Source of the DNA: Alisma plantago-aquatica
Taxonomy: Eukaryota; Streptophyta; Magnoliopsida; Alismatales; Alismataceae
Assembly: GCA_963693085.1 (NCBI GenBank)
Contig: OY856409.1
Span: 241,495,058-241,559,057, forward strand
Direction: 5' to 3'
Length of the DNA stretch: 64,000 nucleotides
The position numbers were made by a program, and so were the translations under genes. A model generated the notes under the pieces. It searched no databases, had not been told where the DNA came from, and saw nothing but the letters and a program-made list of their open reading frames with translations. Positions 1-10,859 of the stretch are shown here, piece by piece. The first letter of the stretch is position 1. The number at the start of each line of letters is the position of its first letter.

Positions 1-361
1 TAGTACCAAGAATGCAATAGAAGTATAGATCCATGCCTCTAGGAAACATAAAACCATCTTTTCTCATCATCCAACCAAGTCGAGAGAAAACCTCTACTAA
101 TGTGTTCCCACCAAAAAAATAGGGAAGGGCCAAGTGGGGGGGTATTGATACAAGGTCACAAACTAAATCTCAGACATGGTTAGGGATCCCAAGAGGGGAT
201 GGGAAAGAAAAAAAGAAGCTTAAAGATCACATAGGGGTGGATAAGATCCTAGAAAAGGTTGGATGGAAGAGGAATGACCAATGCGGGGGACCATAAAAGA
301 CTAGAATCATAGCCCAATTTTATTTCATGAACAACACTGACCTACTAAACAACCCACTAAT
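1..361. other. Unassigned flank left of LTR copy A1
   Basis: No reading frame, tandem repeat or known terminus is visible here. The stretch ends at the TGTGATGCCCC terminus of LTR copy A1. It could be the target DNA into which A1 inserted or part of an older element. Confidence 0.4.
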
Positions 362-1191
362 TGTGATGCCCCGATGCTCCACAAACGAGATTACTCAAAC
401 CAAAAGAGGAAACAACACTAAGCAAGCAAATTACTAGAAAAAATAGGAAATTAAAACCAATTTCACTAAAGAACCATAAACCAGAAACTCATTACATATG
501 AATCCACAAGTCTTCCACCTGTAGATCATAATATCTCATGTGGTGCTTACATCACTTTAGATCTATATTCCTTTCATCAACCGATCACACAAGATACTGG
601 TTCCATACATTGATATGCACGTATAACTGTCATAACTGTACAACCATGGCATAAAAACCAAGCCTCATATCACAAAACATCTCAAAAGAAAACACACTAA
701 GGACATGAGTGTATAGGGATGACTCTAGGCCTCTTACACTAAAAGACCAACAACACATCCAACCTTATCATCTATTGCTCTTGTTGTTGCTCTCCCTCAG
801 CTGCACAACCTCTACCTCTTCGTACACAGTCACCTAAGAGATGTCAAAACCCATGGGGTAATATCAAACATCCCAGAGAGAGATATAACTCTCTACCAAT
901 GATATTAAAGCACATGTAAGCTAACAAGGTAAAACAACATGCCAGCAAGTTAAGCAGATTCAGCTAAATGACATGTATATAATAGGTAAAGAAGATTAAA
1001 CAAAAATAGGCAGCCATCACTGAGTCATAGATCAAGTTATATTCTAAAATGGAATATGAAGATCATGTATAACAGTTGACTTCTCTTATCACCTAATAAT
1101 TCAAGAAATCAATAAAAAGTTAAGGCAAAGGCTCACCCAATGTGAGGCGTATGTCACCCTAAGCACATATTCTACATGGTTGTATTATGTC

Positions 1192-1198
1192 TTTTATT
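1192..1198 (-). promoter_or_regulatory. Conserved AATAAAA box, LTR copy A1
   Basis: On the minus strand the block reads CAGGGCATAATAAAAG. The same block recurs in copies A2 (4865-4871), A3 (23719-23725), A4 (34172-34178) and A5 (61284-61290). A conserved AATAAA downstream of the LTR promoter fits a polyadenylation signal that sets the end of R; this role is inferred. Confidence 0.5.
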
Positions 1199-1405
1199 AT
1201 GCCCTGAGGATTTGAGTCCTACTAACCAAATCCAATCACATTCTATGAAGGGAAACCGATGGTGCCATACAAGGTCCATGGAAGAGACGAAATCCACTAC
1301 CTCTCCACCACCTCTATGTTAGCACAAGTAAACACCACACACACATATCAGTCAACTGTAAGAGAGTTACATATAGTCAGCACAAGGATTGGATCATGCA
1401 TGGCC

Positions 1406-1408
<3 letters not shown>

Positions 1409-1458
<50 letters not shown>
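1409..1458. repeat. (TA)n microsatellite, about 25 units
   Basis: An uninterrupted alternating TA tract of about 50 bp sits inside LTR copy A1. It makes a spurious Tyr-Ile repeat in one reading frame. The other family A copies lack it at the matching place, so it expanded after A1 inserted. Confidence 0.95.
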
Positions 1459-1461
<3 letters not shown>

Positions 1462-2727
1462 ATCCAACCTTGGTATAGGTAACAATGCTAGAAGAATAGG
1501 GTCACGCATGGCCATTCCTAAAAAGATGGGTTGGTTCAAGGATGGCCAACCATATCACCAGGAGATCAGCTCACACGTAGTCGTCTCACGCAACCTGTAG
1601 TTAAGGACATAAGGAGGTACACGACTTGCACCCCGCATATTCAACAATATGCAATCTGAGTTGAACTCGTTCCACCTATTCAACAAATAAAGATGACATC
1701 AGAATGGATCTATGGCACATGGAAAACTACATGATTATGTTTCACTTGATTAGTTAACCAACTGGGAAAGTTTTAACATCAATCAAGTTACAACTTATAA
1801 AGCTAAAACTCACTCTTACAAGAATAAGGGTGTGTTGCAACTTTAGAAATTATAAAATGTATGAGGTGTGAACTTGTCACACAACCACCACATGGTACTC
1901 AAAGTTTTACCATCCACAATGTAATGATCAATGTCATATATCATCATGGGATCTTAATCCCTTAGCCCCATAATTTGATGACATCACCTCTCAAGAGGTA
2001 TCAAACCATCACTAGGTTATAGGACCTATCACATTAAGCCATGCATGTGCATCGTCACATATTATCCCATATTTGTGCATAAGCACCACCCTGTATCACA
2101 TAACCATCACCATATCATACACAAGCAATGACATACATACCACCTACAAAGTTAGGGCTTATAAGCAAGAGAGAGAAAAACATTCTACATGATGAACATC
2201 TCATGAGAGAGAAAGAAAACACATAATACAACATTAGAGTTAGGGTTCCAAGCTTTAGCCGATTGGGGTGTTATAGATACATATAAGAACTGAACTGTAG
2301 ATATAGCACCTCGCACATTCTTGGAACACTTTAGGATTAAGAATCATGATTAGGGTTAGGCAAGTCATTATATATAGAGAACTATATGTGGCTCCAACAT
2401 TACTCATAGATGTACATGGATTAGGTACTCAAGCATGTGTCACCACCATACCTAACCTATGTGTCACGACCACCACCATGTCTCAACTATGTGTCGTGAC
2501 CACGACCATGTACATTGTCACAACTGTGACAAGAATAGGGGACGTCCTCAACACACGAGTAAGTATCCATCTGAAATAGAAGCAAGGTCATACCAAGTCA
2601 AGGTAGGAGAGAACAAAACTCAACTAGGGCATTCAAACTGAAACAAAGCTCATGAATCGAAACCAACCAAGATGTTGCGACCATGACATCCAAGGATATC
2701 ACTCATCTTGACCCCAAAGCCAAAACG

Positions 2728-2900
2728 TGGCATTACAACCGTGACCTAAACCAAGGCAAACACGGTGTCACAACCACAACCAAAACTAGGGTAAATGTGG
2801 CATTACGCCCGCCACCAAAACCAGGGAAAATGTGGCGTTACAACTGTGACCAAAACTAGGGCAAACATGGCATTACGACCGTGAACAAAACCTCAAGCCA
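2728..2900. repeat. 35-bp minisatellite, about 5 units, in LTR A1
   Basis: Units beginning TGGCATTAC or TGTCACAAC start near 2728, 2764, 2798, 2833 and 2868, a spacing of about 35 bp. Each has the form TGGCRTTACRACCGTGACC followed by an AAAACNAGGG spacer. It lies in the part of the LTR between the promoter side and the AATAAAA box, where other family A copies carry different short-word arrays. Confidence 0.75.
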
Positions 2901-4027
2901 AAAATTTGTCACGACTCAAGACAAAATAGGGCATGGAGACCGCTAAGGGTCAAGCCACCACCAAGACCAAGAACCATGATCAAACCAAGGTCTAAACAGA
3001 GATAAGTCTATGACTAAAATAGATGATCCAACAAGGGAAACTCATCATCACCATCGAGGAAAACCTCAAGCAAAATGATCATTAAACCATAAAACAAGCT
3101 TCATGAAAACTCCATGAAAAGGGACTTCAATAAGGGAGAGAAACCAAGTTCATCACCACCAAAACTGAACCAAATCTTCATAGAACACAGAAACACTCAA
3201 TCGTCATACATGAAACTCAATCCAAGGTCAAGAAGGAAGTAAAACCACCAAAAACCACAAACACCAAAACTGAGTACAAAGGAAATTAGGGTTTCAAATT
3301 ACATCCTAATCAAGCATGATCTCAACATCATTAAAGTTTTAAGGTCTAGCACCATCCATTAGCATGTTAAGGAAACAACTAGAGAAAGAAAACAACAACA
3401 TGCAAGCATGTAAAGTGCAATAATAGAGAAATTTAAGAGTTATAGAAACTACCTTAAAGAAGATCAACACCAAGGTAACCAACCATGGTCATGACACAGC
3501 ACCAAGGACCACTAGGTCGTGACACAAGGTCACCACAAGCCCTAGGTCGAGACACTCTAGACAAGAGCACCCATCTCAATCCAAAACACCCAAGACCATC
3601 TCGGTCATGACAACCATACCTAGGGGAGGTGTCTCAATCATAACAGCCTCCATCCAGGCCTTAGGTCACGACCTAGGCTGAAACAAACCAACAAGGGTCA
3701 CAAGGTCAAGGCACACCAAACCTTAGAAAACCCTAATCACCACTAAGGGTGATACTACTCAACTAAGGGTCCACCAAGGTCCCCCAAAGCACCACAACCT
3801 CCATCATGTATCCAAGAGAGAGAAGGAACACTGTAGAGGTGGCAATTTATAAGAATACCCCCACAAATGGGTAAATTGCAAATTGATCCAAAACAAGCAC
3901 ACAAACCACAAACAACATCCAAACAAGCTCTAACTGGAGACTTAAGCTCTCCACATTCTCTAAGATCATCTCAAAGGATTAGAACAAGGTTATAAGCCTA
4001 ACATCAAGACAAAATAAATAGGGTTAC

Positions 4028-7000
4028 TGTGACACCCCACCATCACATAGACAACAAGATGACACGCGAAAACGTGCAGAACCATATATTACCGAAAACA
4101 TGGGTTAATTGAAACCGATTGCAGAAACATATGTACAGAACATTTGCAACCATGCCCTGTAAGAAGATCAAGTCATATATAGATATATTCAAGGTCACCT
4201 TCCAGATATGTCCGCATCTTAAAGCCACCCACAGTCGCAACAGTGCATATTAGTTCATCACCTATTTATACATACTTAACAAGCCACGTACGGCCAGCAG
4301 TAGGATATACAAAAATTACAACAGCTAAACATCGTGAAACGTCGTCAAACACCTCTGAGGACCTGAGAGTACAGGGATGACTCTAGGACTCTACTACAAA
4401 ACCACCAAACCAGCAGCACGTCCATCTCTTGCCTTCTACTGCTCTTCTTGCTGCTCGGCTGCAACCTCACGACCACCACCACGTCTAGAGCGATCACCTA
4501 AAAAGGGTGTAAACCAGCGGGGTGAGACACACAGTCCCAGCGAGAAACATAACTCCCTGCCGCAACTATAAAACTCAAAGGTTAAAGAAGATAACAACAA
4601 ATAACTGGTAAAGCATATAACAAGAGCAGCATACTGAGCAAAGCTATTATTACCATCAAGCTTACCAAGATATTCGGGAGGCATATAACCAAGTATCTCT
4701 TTATGGAACATGATTGACAAGATAAGCTTTATAAGAACTTATCAAACGATATATGGATCGTACACATATCTGCAAGGTGTAACTAGATCATCTATATAAG
4801 CAAGGCCTCAAAAAATGTTCAGGGTTTTGCTCTAAGCAAGATATACTTATTCAGATGGATTACATTTTATTATGCCCTGAGGAAGTGAGCCTTCCCTGCT
4901 CAAATCCAACCATTGACTGCTAAGCCCAATCTGGTGCCATACAAGGTCTAAGGAGATCCGGACTCCATGACCTCACCTTCTCATGGTCAGTACACAAATC
5001 ATTAAGCAAGACCGCAATCTTATGCTTATAGGCCTCATCCTCTGGGTTAGCTCTGCAAGCTACCCATTTCTAGCTCACCTCATCAACGGTGCTAGTACAT
5101 ACATCCTAGCCATGAACGCATCATGCTCATCATCACATATCCTGAGCCATGGGTATGTTCACCATGCTCCATACATCCCGAGTCTGCAACCACAGTTGCA
5201 CTCAACCCTCCTATTTTAGGCTAGGGGAAACCTCACATATTCAACAATATGTGCTCCAGGTAATCCCGCAGGATAAACCTATTTCACCATCACCAATTAC
5301 TGACGGTAATGGGTCTATGGCCAGAGAAAACTACATGATATGTTCATCTATAATTGATTAGTATATTTTAAGCTGATTGTTGAGACAAAACAAGGTACAA
5401 ACATATCCTTATAGAGTTACATCATTATTGCCATCAACATACTGCCCTGGGACCTCAATCCCTCATGATATCAACCATTGCCTCTCAAGGCATCACAAAC
5501 ATGCATTAGCATTCTGGGAACACATCCCTTATCTCATCATCATAGGATAACACCTCAACTAGGCACTCAACCTTATATCAGGTCCTCAGACCTATCAACT
5601 TGTTACTTTATTAATAAGTATTATCATCACATTGTGCTAGTCAAAAAACATATATCTCATAGCTCTTACCGGGCTATGAATCCACATGGAATACCTGCAT
5701 GGTTAGTATACACATTCACAATGAATACTGAAACCATCATGGGTTAACATAATGATCATGCTATCAAGTATAAAGAAGCATCCGTGCGTATATCACACAA
5801 GATTTATTATTCGTAGTATTATTATTAGTCATGGGCATATGTTATGCCTTATACTTGTGATCATATGCATGTGTTATATCAACATGTGAAGCAACATCAT
5901 AAGCTTCCAAGCTTCCTGGTTCACAACCTTATCATTATATCTCATCATCATATTTGCAGGATGCAAGGTGATTACATCATATCACTTGTGTTATCATTAT
6001 TAAAAGAGAATCATCAACTATATACATTCTGGGTTATCAGAACCCTCACCAAAACTCCTTGCAACCCTCACTACAGGTATGGCGAGCAGCGCCAACCCTC
6101 ACCAAAGGGGGTGTATCAGCTAGAGTTCCAACCCTAAAGCAACTCACCATAAAATGGCCAACCTCAACACCAACTATCGTGCAATAAGGACTCACCAACT
6201 CATGGTGTCGGGCAGAGTGTATCGTGCATCAAAAAATGCTATCGGCCCAAGACCTATCGTGCACCAAACTAGGGTTAGGGTTAGGTTCCACTATCGGCTA
6301 ACCATCAGCAAAGACCATATCGACCCAAGGGTATCGCCCAAGGCACCCCAACGTCCAACCTCTTCATATCGTCCAAGAGGCCTTCAAGGATAACGAACAA
6401 GGCCACCTAAAGACAAGGGAGTGCATCGAGCACCATCTCTACATGGTGTGTCATCCAAGACTTAACCCTAAGGAGGGTATCGGGCAACATCTCATCAAGG
6501 GTGTATCGCCCACCCAACAACTCCACCAAGGGTATCGTCCAAGGGACGATGACAGGCACCAACTAAGTTTACACTTAGGCATATCGGTCAGGGATACAAG
6601 GATCACCCAAGAAAGCTTATCTACCAAGGGTCACACCTCAAGAACATATCATGCATTAAGGGTAGACAACTCATGTCGCCTAGAGCAGCACTAACACCCA
6701 AGCTTGGGTTGAGGCTTTATCTCGACCAAGATGCCCATCTAGGGGTTTAGCAACCATCTCACCCAAACCCTAACTCTAGGGTTGATAAGGGATATCAGGC
6801 ACGAAGGAAAAACTAACTCACAAGGGTGTATCGGGCAGGGAACTCAACAACCCATAACGCCCAAGCACATAAGGGTATCGGCCAAAGGTACAACCCAAGA
6901 CAAGGGGTGTTGCACAACCTCTTTCACAAATCGGGCAACCACAAGGATCCAACCTCAACCTAGGTCATCAAAAGCCCACCTCTCAAATCCATGGTGAGAG

Positions 7001-8124
7001 GAGGGTATTGCCCAAGCAACTAGAATATAAGATCACCTCTCAACTGAAATGAGAGAGGGGTATTGCCCAAATTACTAGAGCTCAAACTCACTTCTCTAGA
7101 CCAAAGAGAGAAAGGGGTATTGCTACCAAAGAAAACCACAAATATGGTTCTGCCAACAAGGGTACAAAGGTACAAAACCTCAACCATAAAAACAAGATCA
7201 CTAAGGCTAAAGGTGCAACTAAGCAAGAAACTTATCTTAGAACATACATGGCCGATTATGATCATATGAAAATATACAAGAATGTAGAAGAAGGTAGTAT
7301 GGTTAGGGTTAGGAGTTATGTAACCCGCCTTAAGCAAGCTCCAAGCTCCTAGAACCAAGCTTCTAAGCTCAAGCACCACCACATGAAGGAGAACAAAGCA
7401 CTCTAGGGTTCAGCCACCACTAGAGGAAGAAGAAGACTCCAAGGAGAAGGATCGGCTACCAAGATTTTCAAAGGAAGAGAGAAACCAAGGAACTAAAGAG
7501 ATCCTTAGCAAGAGAAAGAAGGTACATATATAGGAGAGGGTGGAGGAGAAACCAAGGTAAAGCAAGGCAAGGTGTCGCCCACCTAGGGACACTTGTCCAT
7601 GGGCAATGCCACCTCCTTATCTCGCCTTATACACATGTCCAAGGCCATTGCCACACGCAAGCATCATGCACCAAGTGTCCACTAGTGGTGACACAAATGA
7701 GGTCAAAGGGTCAAAGGGGTCCATGGTCGATACACCCCATCTCTATGCCCGACACACCTTCAGGCGACACACTTATGGCCGATACAAGGTACTCAAGCCC
7801 GACACAAGGTCCAACAAGGTAAGGGCAAGGCCCAAGCAATGCAAAACAAGGCCCAACAAAGTTCATCCATACCCAAAGCAACTCAAGCAACGAGCCCAAC
7901 CCTTCCTCTCAACACTAGAGGAAGCAAGGAGAGAGAAGAACACTTCTCAAGGTGACAACTTGCCCATCAACCCTAGACTTGGGTAATATTGCAAGTAGCA
8001 CCTCCAACACTCAACAAGCACAAGCAAACCCTAATCACCACTAAAGGTGATTAGTAAGCATCTAAACACCAGGGTTAGGCAAAACAAATAGGATAAGCCC
8101 AAAATGGAGGTCAGGGTCCTTACA
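4028..8124 (-). mobile_element. Family A LTR copy A2: 3' LTR of the Ty3/gypsy element
   Basis: The plus strand starts TGTGACACCCC at 4028 and ends GGTCCTTACA at 8124, so in sense orientation the LTR runs from TGTAAGGACC to GGTGTCACA, 4,097 bp. It lies 12 bp beyond the pol stop codon, separated by a purine-rich stretch (sense AGAGGGTTATAGCT) that fits the polypurine tract. This identifies it as the 3' LTR of the minus-strand pol at 8137-10849. Sense CTCCTATATATGTACC near 7525-7540 is a probable TATA box, giving a U3 of about 600 bp. The AATAAAA box is at 4865-4871. The matching 5' LTR in the same orientation is missing. The left flank is GTTAC. Confidence 0.8.
6160..6880. repeat. Degenerate TATCG-word array in LTR A2
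   Basis: The pentamer TATCG recurs at irregular spacing with variable followers (TATCGTGCA, TATCGGCCCA, TATCGCCCA, TATCGTCCA, TATCGGGCA), usually followed by AAGG or ACC. About fifteen occurrences lie in 700 bp. The sense-strand word is close to TGGGCGATA. The array sits in the transcribed part of the LTR, the same zone that carries other word arrays in sister copies. It does not encode a convincing protein. Confidence 0.6.
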
Positions 8125-8136
8125 AGCTATAACCCT

Positions 8137-8571
8137 CTACAAAGGGATTTCGTCCCTGAAATCCGAAGAGAAAAGAGAGGGATACTTCCTCCTCATCTCT
8201 TCCTCAAGATCCCACGTGGCTTCCTCAATGCCACGATGATGCCAAAGAACCTTCACAAGAGCCATGTCCTTCCTCTTCAGCTTCTTTACTCTTCTGTCAA
8301 GGATTGCCACTGGACCCTCCTCGTAGGTCACGTCTTCATCAAGCTCAACCTCAACTGGATGTAAAATTGTCCCTGTGTCTGGATGACTTTTCTTCAACAT
8401 ACTAACATGGAACACTGGATGCAACATGTGCAACTCTGGAAATAGTTCTAACTTGTAAGCTACCTTTCCAACACGTGCTATCACCGGGTACGGCCCCATA
8501 TACCTGGGGGCCAGTTTGCCCTTCCGGACAAACCTTAGCATGCCTTTCCAAGGTGAGACCTTAAGATACAC
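8137..8571 (-). pseudogene. Integrase C-terminal domain and chromodomain fragment
   Basis: This open segment of about 144 residues begins inside the integrase C-terminal domain (VYLKVSPWKGMLRFVRKGKL, then APRYMGPYPVIARVGKVAYKL), the SH3-like fold of gypsy integrases. It continues through LHPVFHVSMLKK and ends with a chromodomain-like tail, VAILDRRVKKL to EEEMRRKYPSLF. Chromodomains of this group are thought to steer integration by contacting histone marks. The segment ends at a natural stop just before the polypurine tract and LTR A2, so the C-terminus is the true one. An in-frame stop separates it from the upstream part. Confidence 0.9.
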
Positions 8572-8634
8572 TTTGTCTCCTTCTTAGAACTCTAGAGGTC
8601 GTTGACGATTGTCTGCATAAGACTTCTGTATGTC

Positions 8635-8841
8635 CTATGCTGTTTTCAACTTTTGTTGTATCACTCTGATCTTTTCTGTTGTCTGCTGTACTAAATCAGG
8701 ACCCAAAAGCTGATTTTCACTAGTCTCATACCAACATAAAGGGGATCTGCACTTCCTTCCATACAAAGCCTCATAAGGAGCCATGTCAATGCTCCGTTGG
8801 TAACTATTGTTATAAGAGAACTCTATCAAACTGAGATGCAT
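8635..8841 (-). pseudogene. Integrase core, distal fragment
   Basis: The segment reads through LIEFSYNNSYQRSIDMAPYE and ALYGRKCRSPLCWYE, motifs near the end of the gypsy integrase catalytic core. It stops in-frame after QQKLKTA. Just upstream (8842-9058) the second catalytic aspartate (SDRG) and the glutamate region (DGQSERT) can still be read, but in an interrupted frame with a stop between them. Confidence 0.85.
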
Positions 8842-9058
8842 GTCCCAACTACCTAGGAACTGTAAAACACAAGCTCAGAGAAGATCCTCCAAAGTCTAAA
8901 TAGTCCTTTCAGACTGTCCATCCATCTAGGGGTAGAAAGCGGTACTTAACCTCAACTGCGTTTCCAATGCTTTGTGCAATCGTTCCCAAAAATGACTTGT
9001 GAACTGAGGACCTCTGTCGGAAACTATTGTTGCTGGTATACCGTGCAAACACACTATT

Positions 9059-9331
9059 TCATCCACATACCCGAGCAAGCTTTTCTGCTGTATATGTTGT
9101 TTTTATCGATATAAAATGGGCAGATTTTGTCAACCTGTCTACTATTACCCAAATGGAATCATGATTCCTAGCTGTCTTTGGTAGACCAACTACGAAATCC
9201 ATGGTTATATGATCCCATTTCCATTGTGGTATCGGAATGGGTTGCAATGTACCTGCCGGCTTCTGATGCTCAACTTTAACTTGCTGACATACTGCGCACT
9301 TAGCCCCAAACTCTGCTACATCCTTCTTCAA
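9059..9331 (-). pseudogene. Integrase zinc-finger end and core start fragment
   Basis: This holds the CAVCQQVK half of the HHCC zinc-binding motif, followed by IPQWKWDHITMDFVVGLP with the first catalytic aspartate (MDF) and DSIWVIVDRLTKSAHF. It is separated from the preceding RNase H segment by one in-frame stop. It ends at a frameshift near 9050-9060, after which the core continues in another frame. Confidence 0.9.
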
Positions 9332-9337
9332 GCCAAA

Positions 9338-10141
9338 CTACCAATACATGTCCTTTAGGTTATGATACATCTTGGTGACTCCTGGATGCATAGCATACAT
9401 CGATGTGTGTGCTTCTTCGAGCACTAGCTTCCTTAGATTATCAACATCGGGGACCACCATTCTATCATGATAGCAAACTAATCCATCCTCAGACTCATGG
9501 AACCCATCACGCTTTTCGCTACCAAACTCTGACTTGATCAGCTGTACTGTATCATCTATCTGTTGTGCATCTTTGATCTGTTGTCTCAGTGTAGGCTTGA
9601 CTTGCATTTGTGCCAAAAGTCCTGCCAACAAGGAAACTTCCATTTTCACATTCATCTTCTGCAAGGAGACAAACATATCCCACCTATGGCATACCAAGGA
9701 ACTCAACTGTGTCTTCTTTGTGGAGAGAGAAGAAGACTTTCTGCTAAGTGCATCAGCTACCACATTTGCCTTACCAGGATGATACTCAATGGTGCAATCA
9801 TAATCATTGATTAGCTCCATCCAACGACGTTGTCGCATATTCAGCTCACTCTGTGAAAAGATATACTTCAAGTTCTTATGATCTGTAAAGATCTGACACA
9901 CTTCCCCATAAAGATAGTGTCTCCAAATCTTTAGCGCATGGACCACCACTACCAACTCCAAATCATGTGTCGGATAGTTCTCCTCATGTTTCTTAAGTTG
10001 TCGTGAGGCAAAAGAAACCACATGATCTTCCTGCATCAGCACACAACCTAAGCCTTTCTTGGAAGCATCGCAGAAAACAACATAGCCCTTCCCAAGCTCT
10101 GGTAACACTAGCACTGGAGCACTAGTCAGCTTCTCCTTCAA
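9338..10141 (-). pseudogene. RNase H domain, linker and first half of integrase zinc finger
   Basis: This is the longest open piece, 267 residues. RNase H motifs are visible: [12 protein letters not shown] (first Asp), [20 protein letters not shown] (Glu), [12 protein letters not shown] (second Asp) and [12 protein letters not shown]. After a linker, [19 protein letters not shown] gives the two histidines of the HHCC integrase zinc finger. The RNase H active-site acidic residues look preserved, unlike those of the RT upstream. In-frame stops bound it on both sides. Confidence 0.92.
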
Positions 10142-10156
10142 ACTTTGGAAAGCTTG

Positions 10157-10393
10157 CTAACAACTATCATCCCAAACAAAAGGTACATCCTTCTTGGTCA
10201 TCTTCGTCATCGGCAACACGATTACACTGAAGTCCTTGATAAACCTCTGGTAGTATCCGGCTAAACCCTGAAAACTACGAACTTCTGTCGGCGTCTTTGG
10301 TTGTTCCCAATCTTCCACTGACTCCACCTTTTTAGGGTCCACTCTGACTCCTTCTGCAGATATCACATGACCTAATAAAGTCACTTCCTTCAA
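10157..10393 (-). pseudogene. RT thumb and connection fragment
   Basis: It contains [37 protein letters not shown] and [17 protein letters not shown], the conserved connection between gypsy RT and RNase H. One in-frame stop separates it from RNase H and another (before LKEVTLLG) from the RT palm. Confidence 0.92.
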
Positions 10394-10552
10394 CTAGAAC
10401 TCACATTTGTTGAACTTGGCATACAACTGATGTGGACGAAGAAGAGTCAACGCTTGTCGAAGATGTCACTCATGCTCTTGCCTATCCTGACTACATATCA
10501 GAATGGCGTCTATAAAGACTACAACAAACTGATCTAGGAATGAACAGAACAC

Positions 10553-10849
10553 TCAGTTCATCAGGTACATGAAAGTAGTAGGTGTATTGGTTAGCCCAAA
10601 CAGCATAATCACAAACTCAAAGTGACCATACCTCATCCTAAAAGCTGACTTTGGTATGTCATCCGCCTTAATCCTCAACTGATGATATCCAAACCATAGA
10701 CCGATCTTTGAAAACAATGTAGCACCACACAACTGATCGAACAGACCATCTATCCTCGGCAACGGGTACTTGTTCTTGATCGTGACTTTGTTCAACTGTC
10801 GGTAATCTATGCATAGCCGCATCAAGCCGTCCTTCTTAACAAACTTCAA
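10553..10849 (-). pseudogene. Reverse transcriptase palm fragment, catalytically dead
   Basis: Motifs [55 protein letters not shown] and [15 protein letters not shown] identify a gypsy RT. Motif A, normally FSKIDL, reads FSKIGL, so the first catalytic aspartate is glycine. Just past the in-frame stop after LMN, the catalytic motif C reads FIDAILICS instead of FIDDILxxS, so a second aspartate is lost. The N-terminal boundary is not a start codon: the gypsy frame simply ceases near 10850 in an A-rich (sense) stretch that joins unrelated LTR sequence. Confidence 0.92.
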
Positions 10850-10859
10850 CTTTTTCTTT

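Larger units (their letters stand above)
362..4027 (-). mobile_element. Family A LTR copy A1 (Ty3/gypsy type, minus, diverged)
   Basis: The plus strand opens with TGTGATGCCCC, the reverse complement of a gypsy LTR 3' end. Homology to copy A2 is visible in blocks. The 'agggatgactctagg' block lies near 715 here and near 4375 in A2. The 'tattatgccctgagg' block lies near 1195 and 4868, followed in both by 'tggtgccatacaaggtc'. The 'catattcaacaatatg' block lies near 1637 and 5238. The U3 side appears shortened or rearranged, and the copy abuts A2 at 4027/4028. It contains a (TA)n tract and a 35-bp minisatellite and has no coding capacity. It could be a solo LTR or one LTR of an element broken by A2; I cannot tell which. 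Confidence 0.6.
8137..10849 (-). pseudogene. Ty3/gypsy chromovirus-type pol remnant (RT - RNase H - integrase - chromodomain)
   Basis: Read 10849 to 8137, the fragments give, in order, reverse transcriptase, RNase H, the integrase zinc-binding domain, the integrase core, the integrase C-terminal domain and a chromodomain-like tail. RNase H before integrase identifies Ty3/gypsy, and the tail (VAILDRRVKKL, VKVLWHH, EEATWDLEEEMRRKYP) points to a chromovirus. The long LTRs suggest a Tekay/Del-like clade, which is inferred. The copy is dead: gag, protease and the start of RT are missing, several stops and at least one frameshift interrupt it, and two RT catalytic aspartates are replaced. The fragments are listed separately below. 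The 3' end adjoins LTR A2. Confidence 0.9.

Noticed and set aside
1259..1600. 113-codon frame with a long Tyr-Ile repeat
   Set aside because: The repeat is only the translation of the (TA)n microsatellite, and the frame lies inside an LTR.
6268..6290. TTAGGG repeats (GGGTTAGGGTTAGG) as an interstitial telomere
   Set aside because: Only two to three units occur, within an LTR rich in CCCTAA/TTAGGG-like words. This is not enough to claim telomeric origin.
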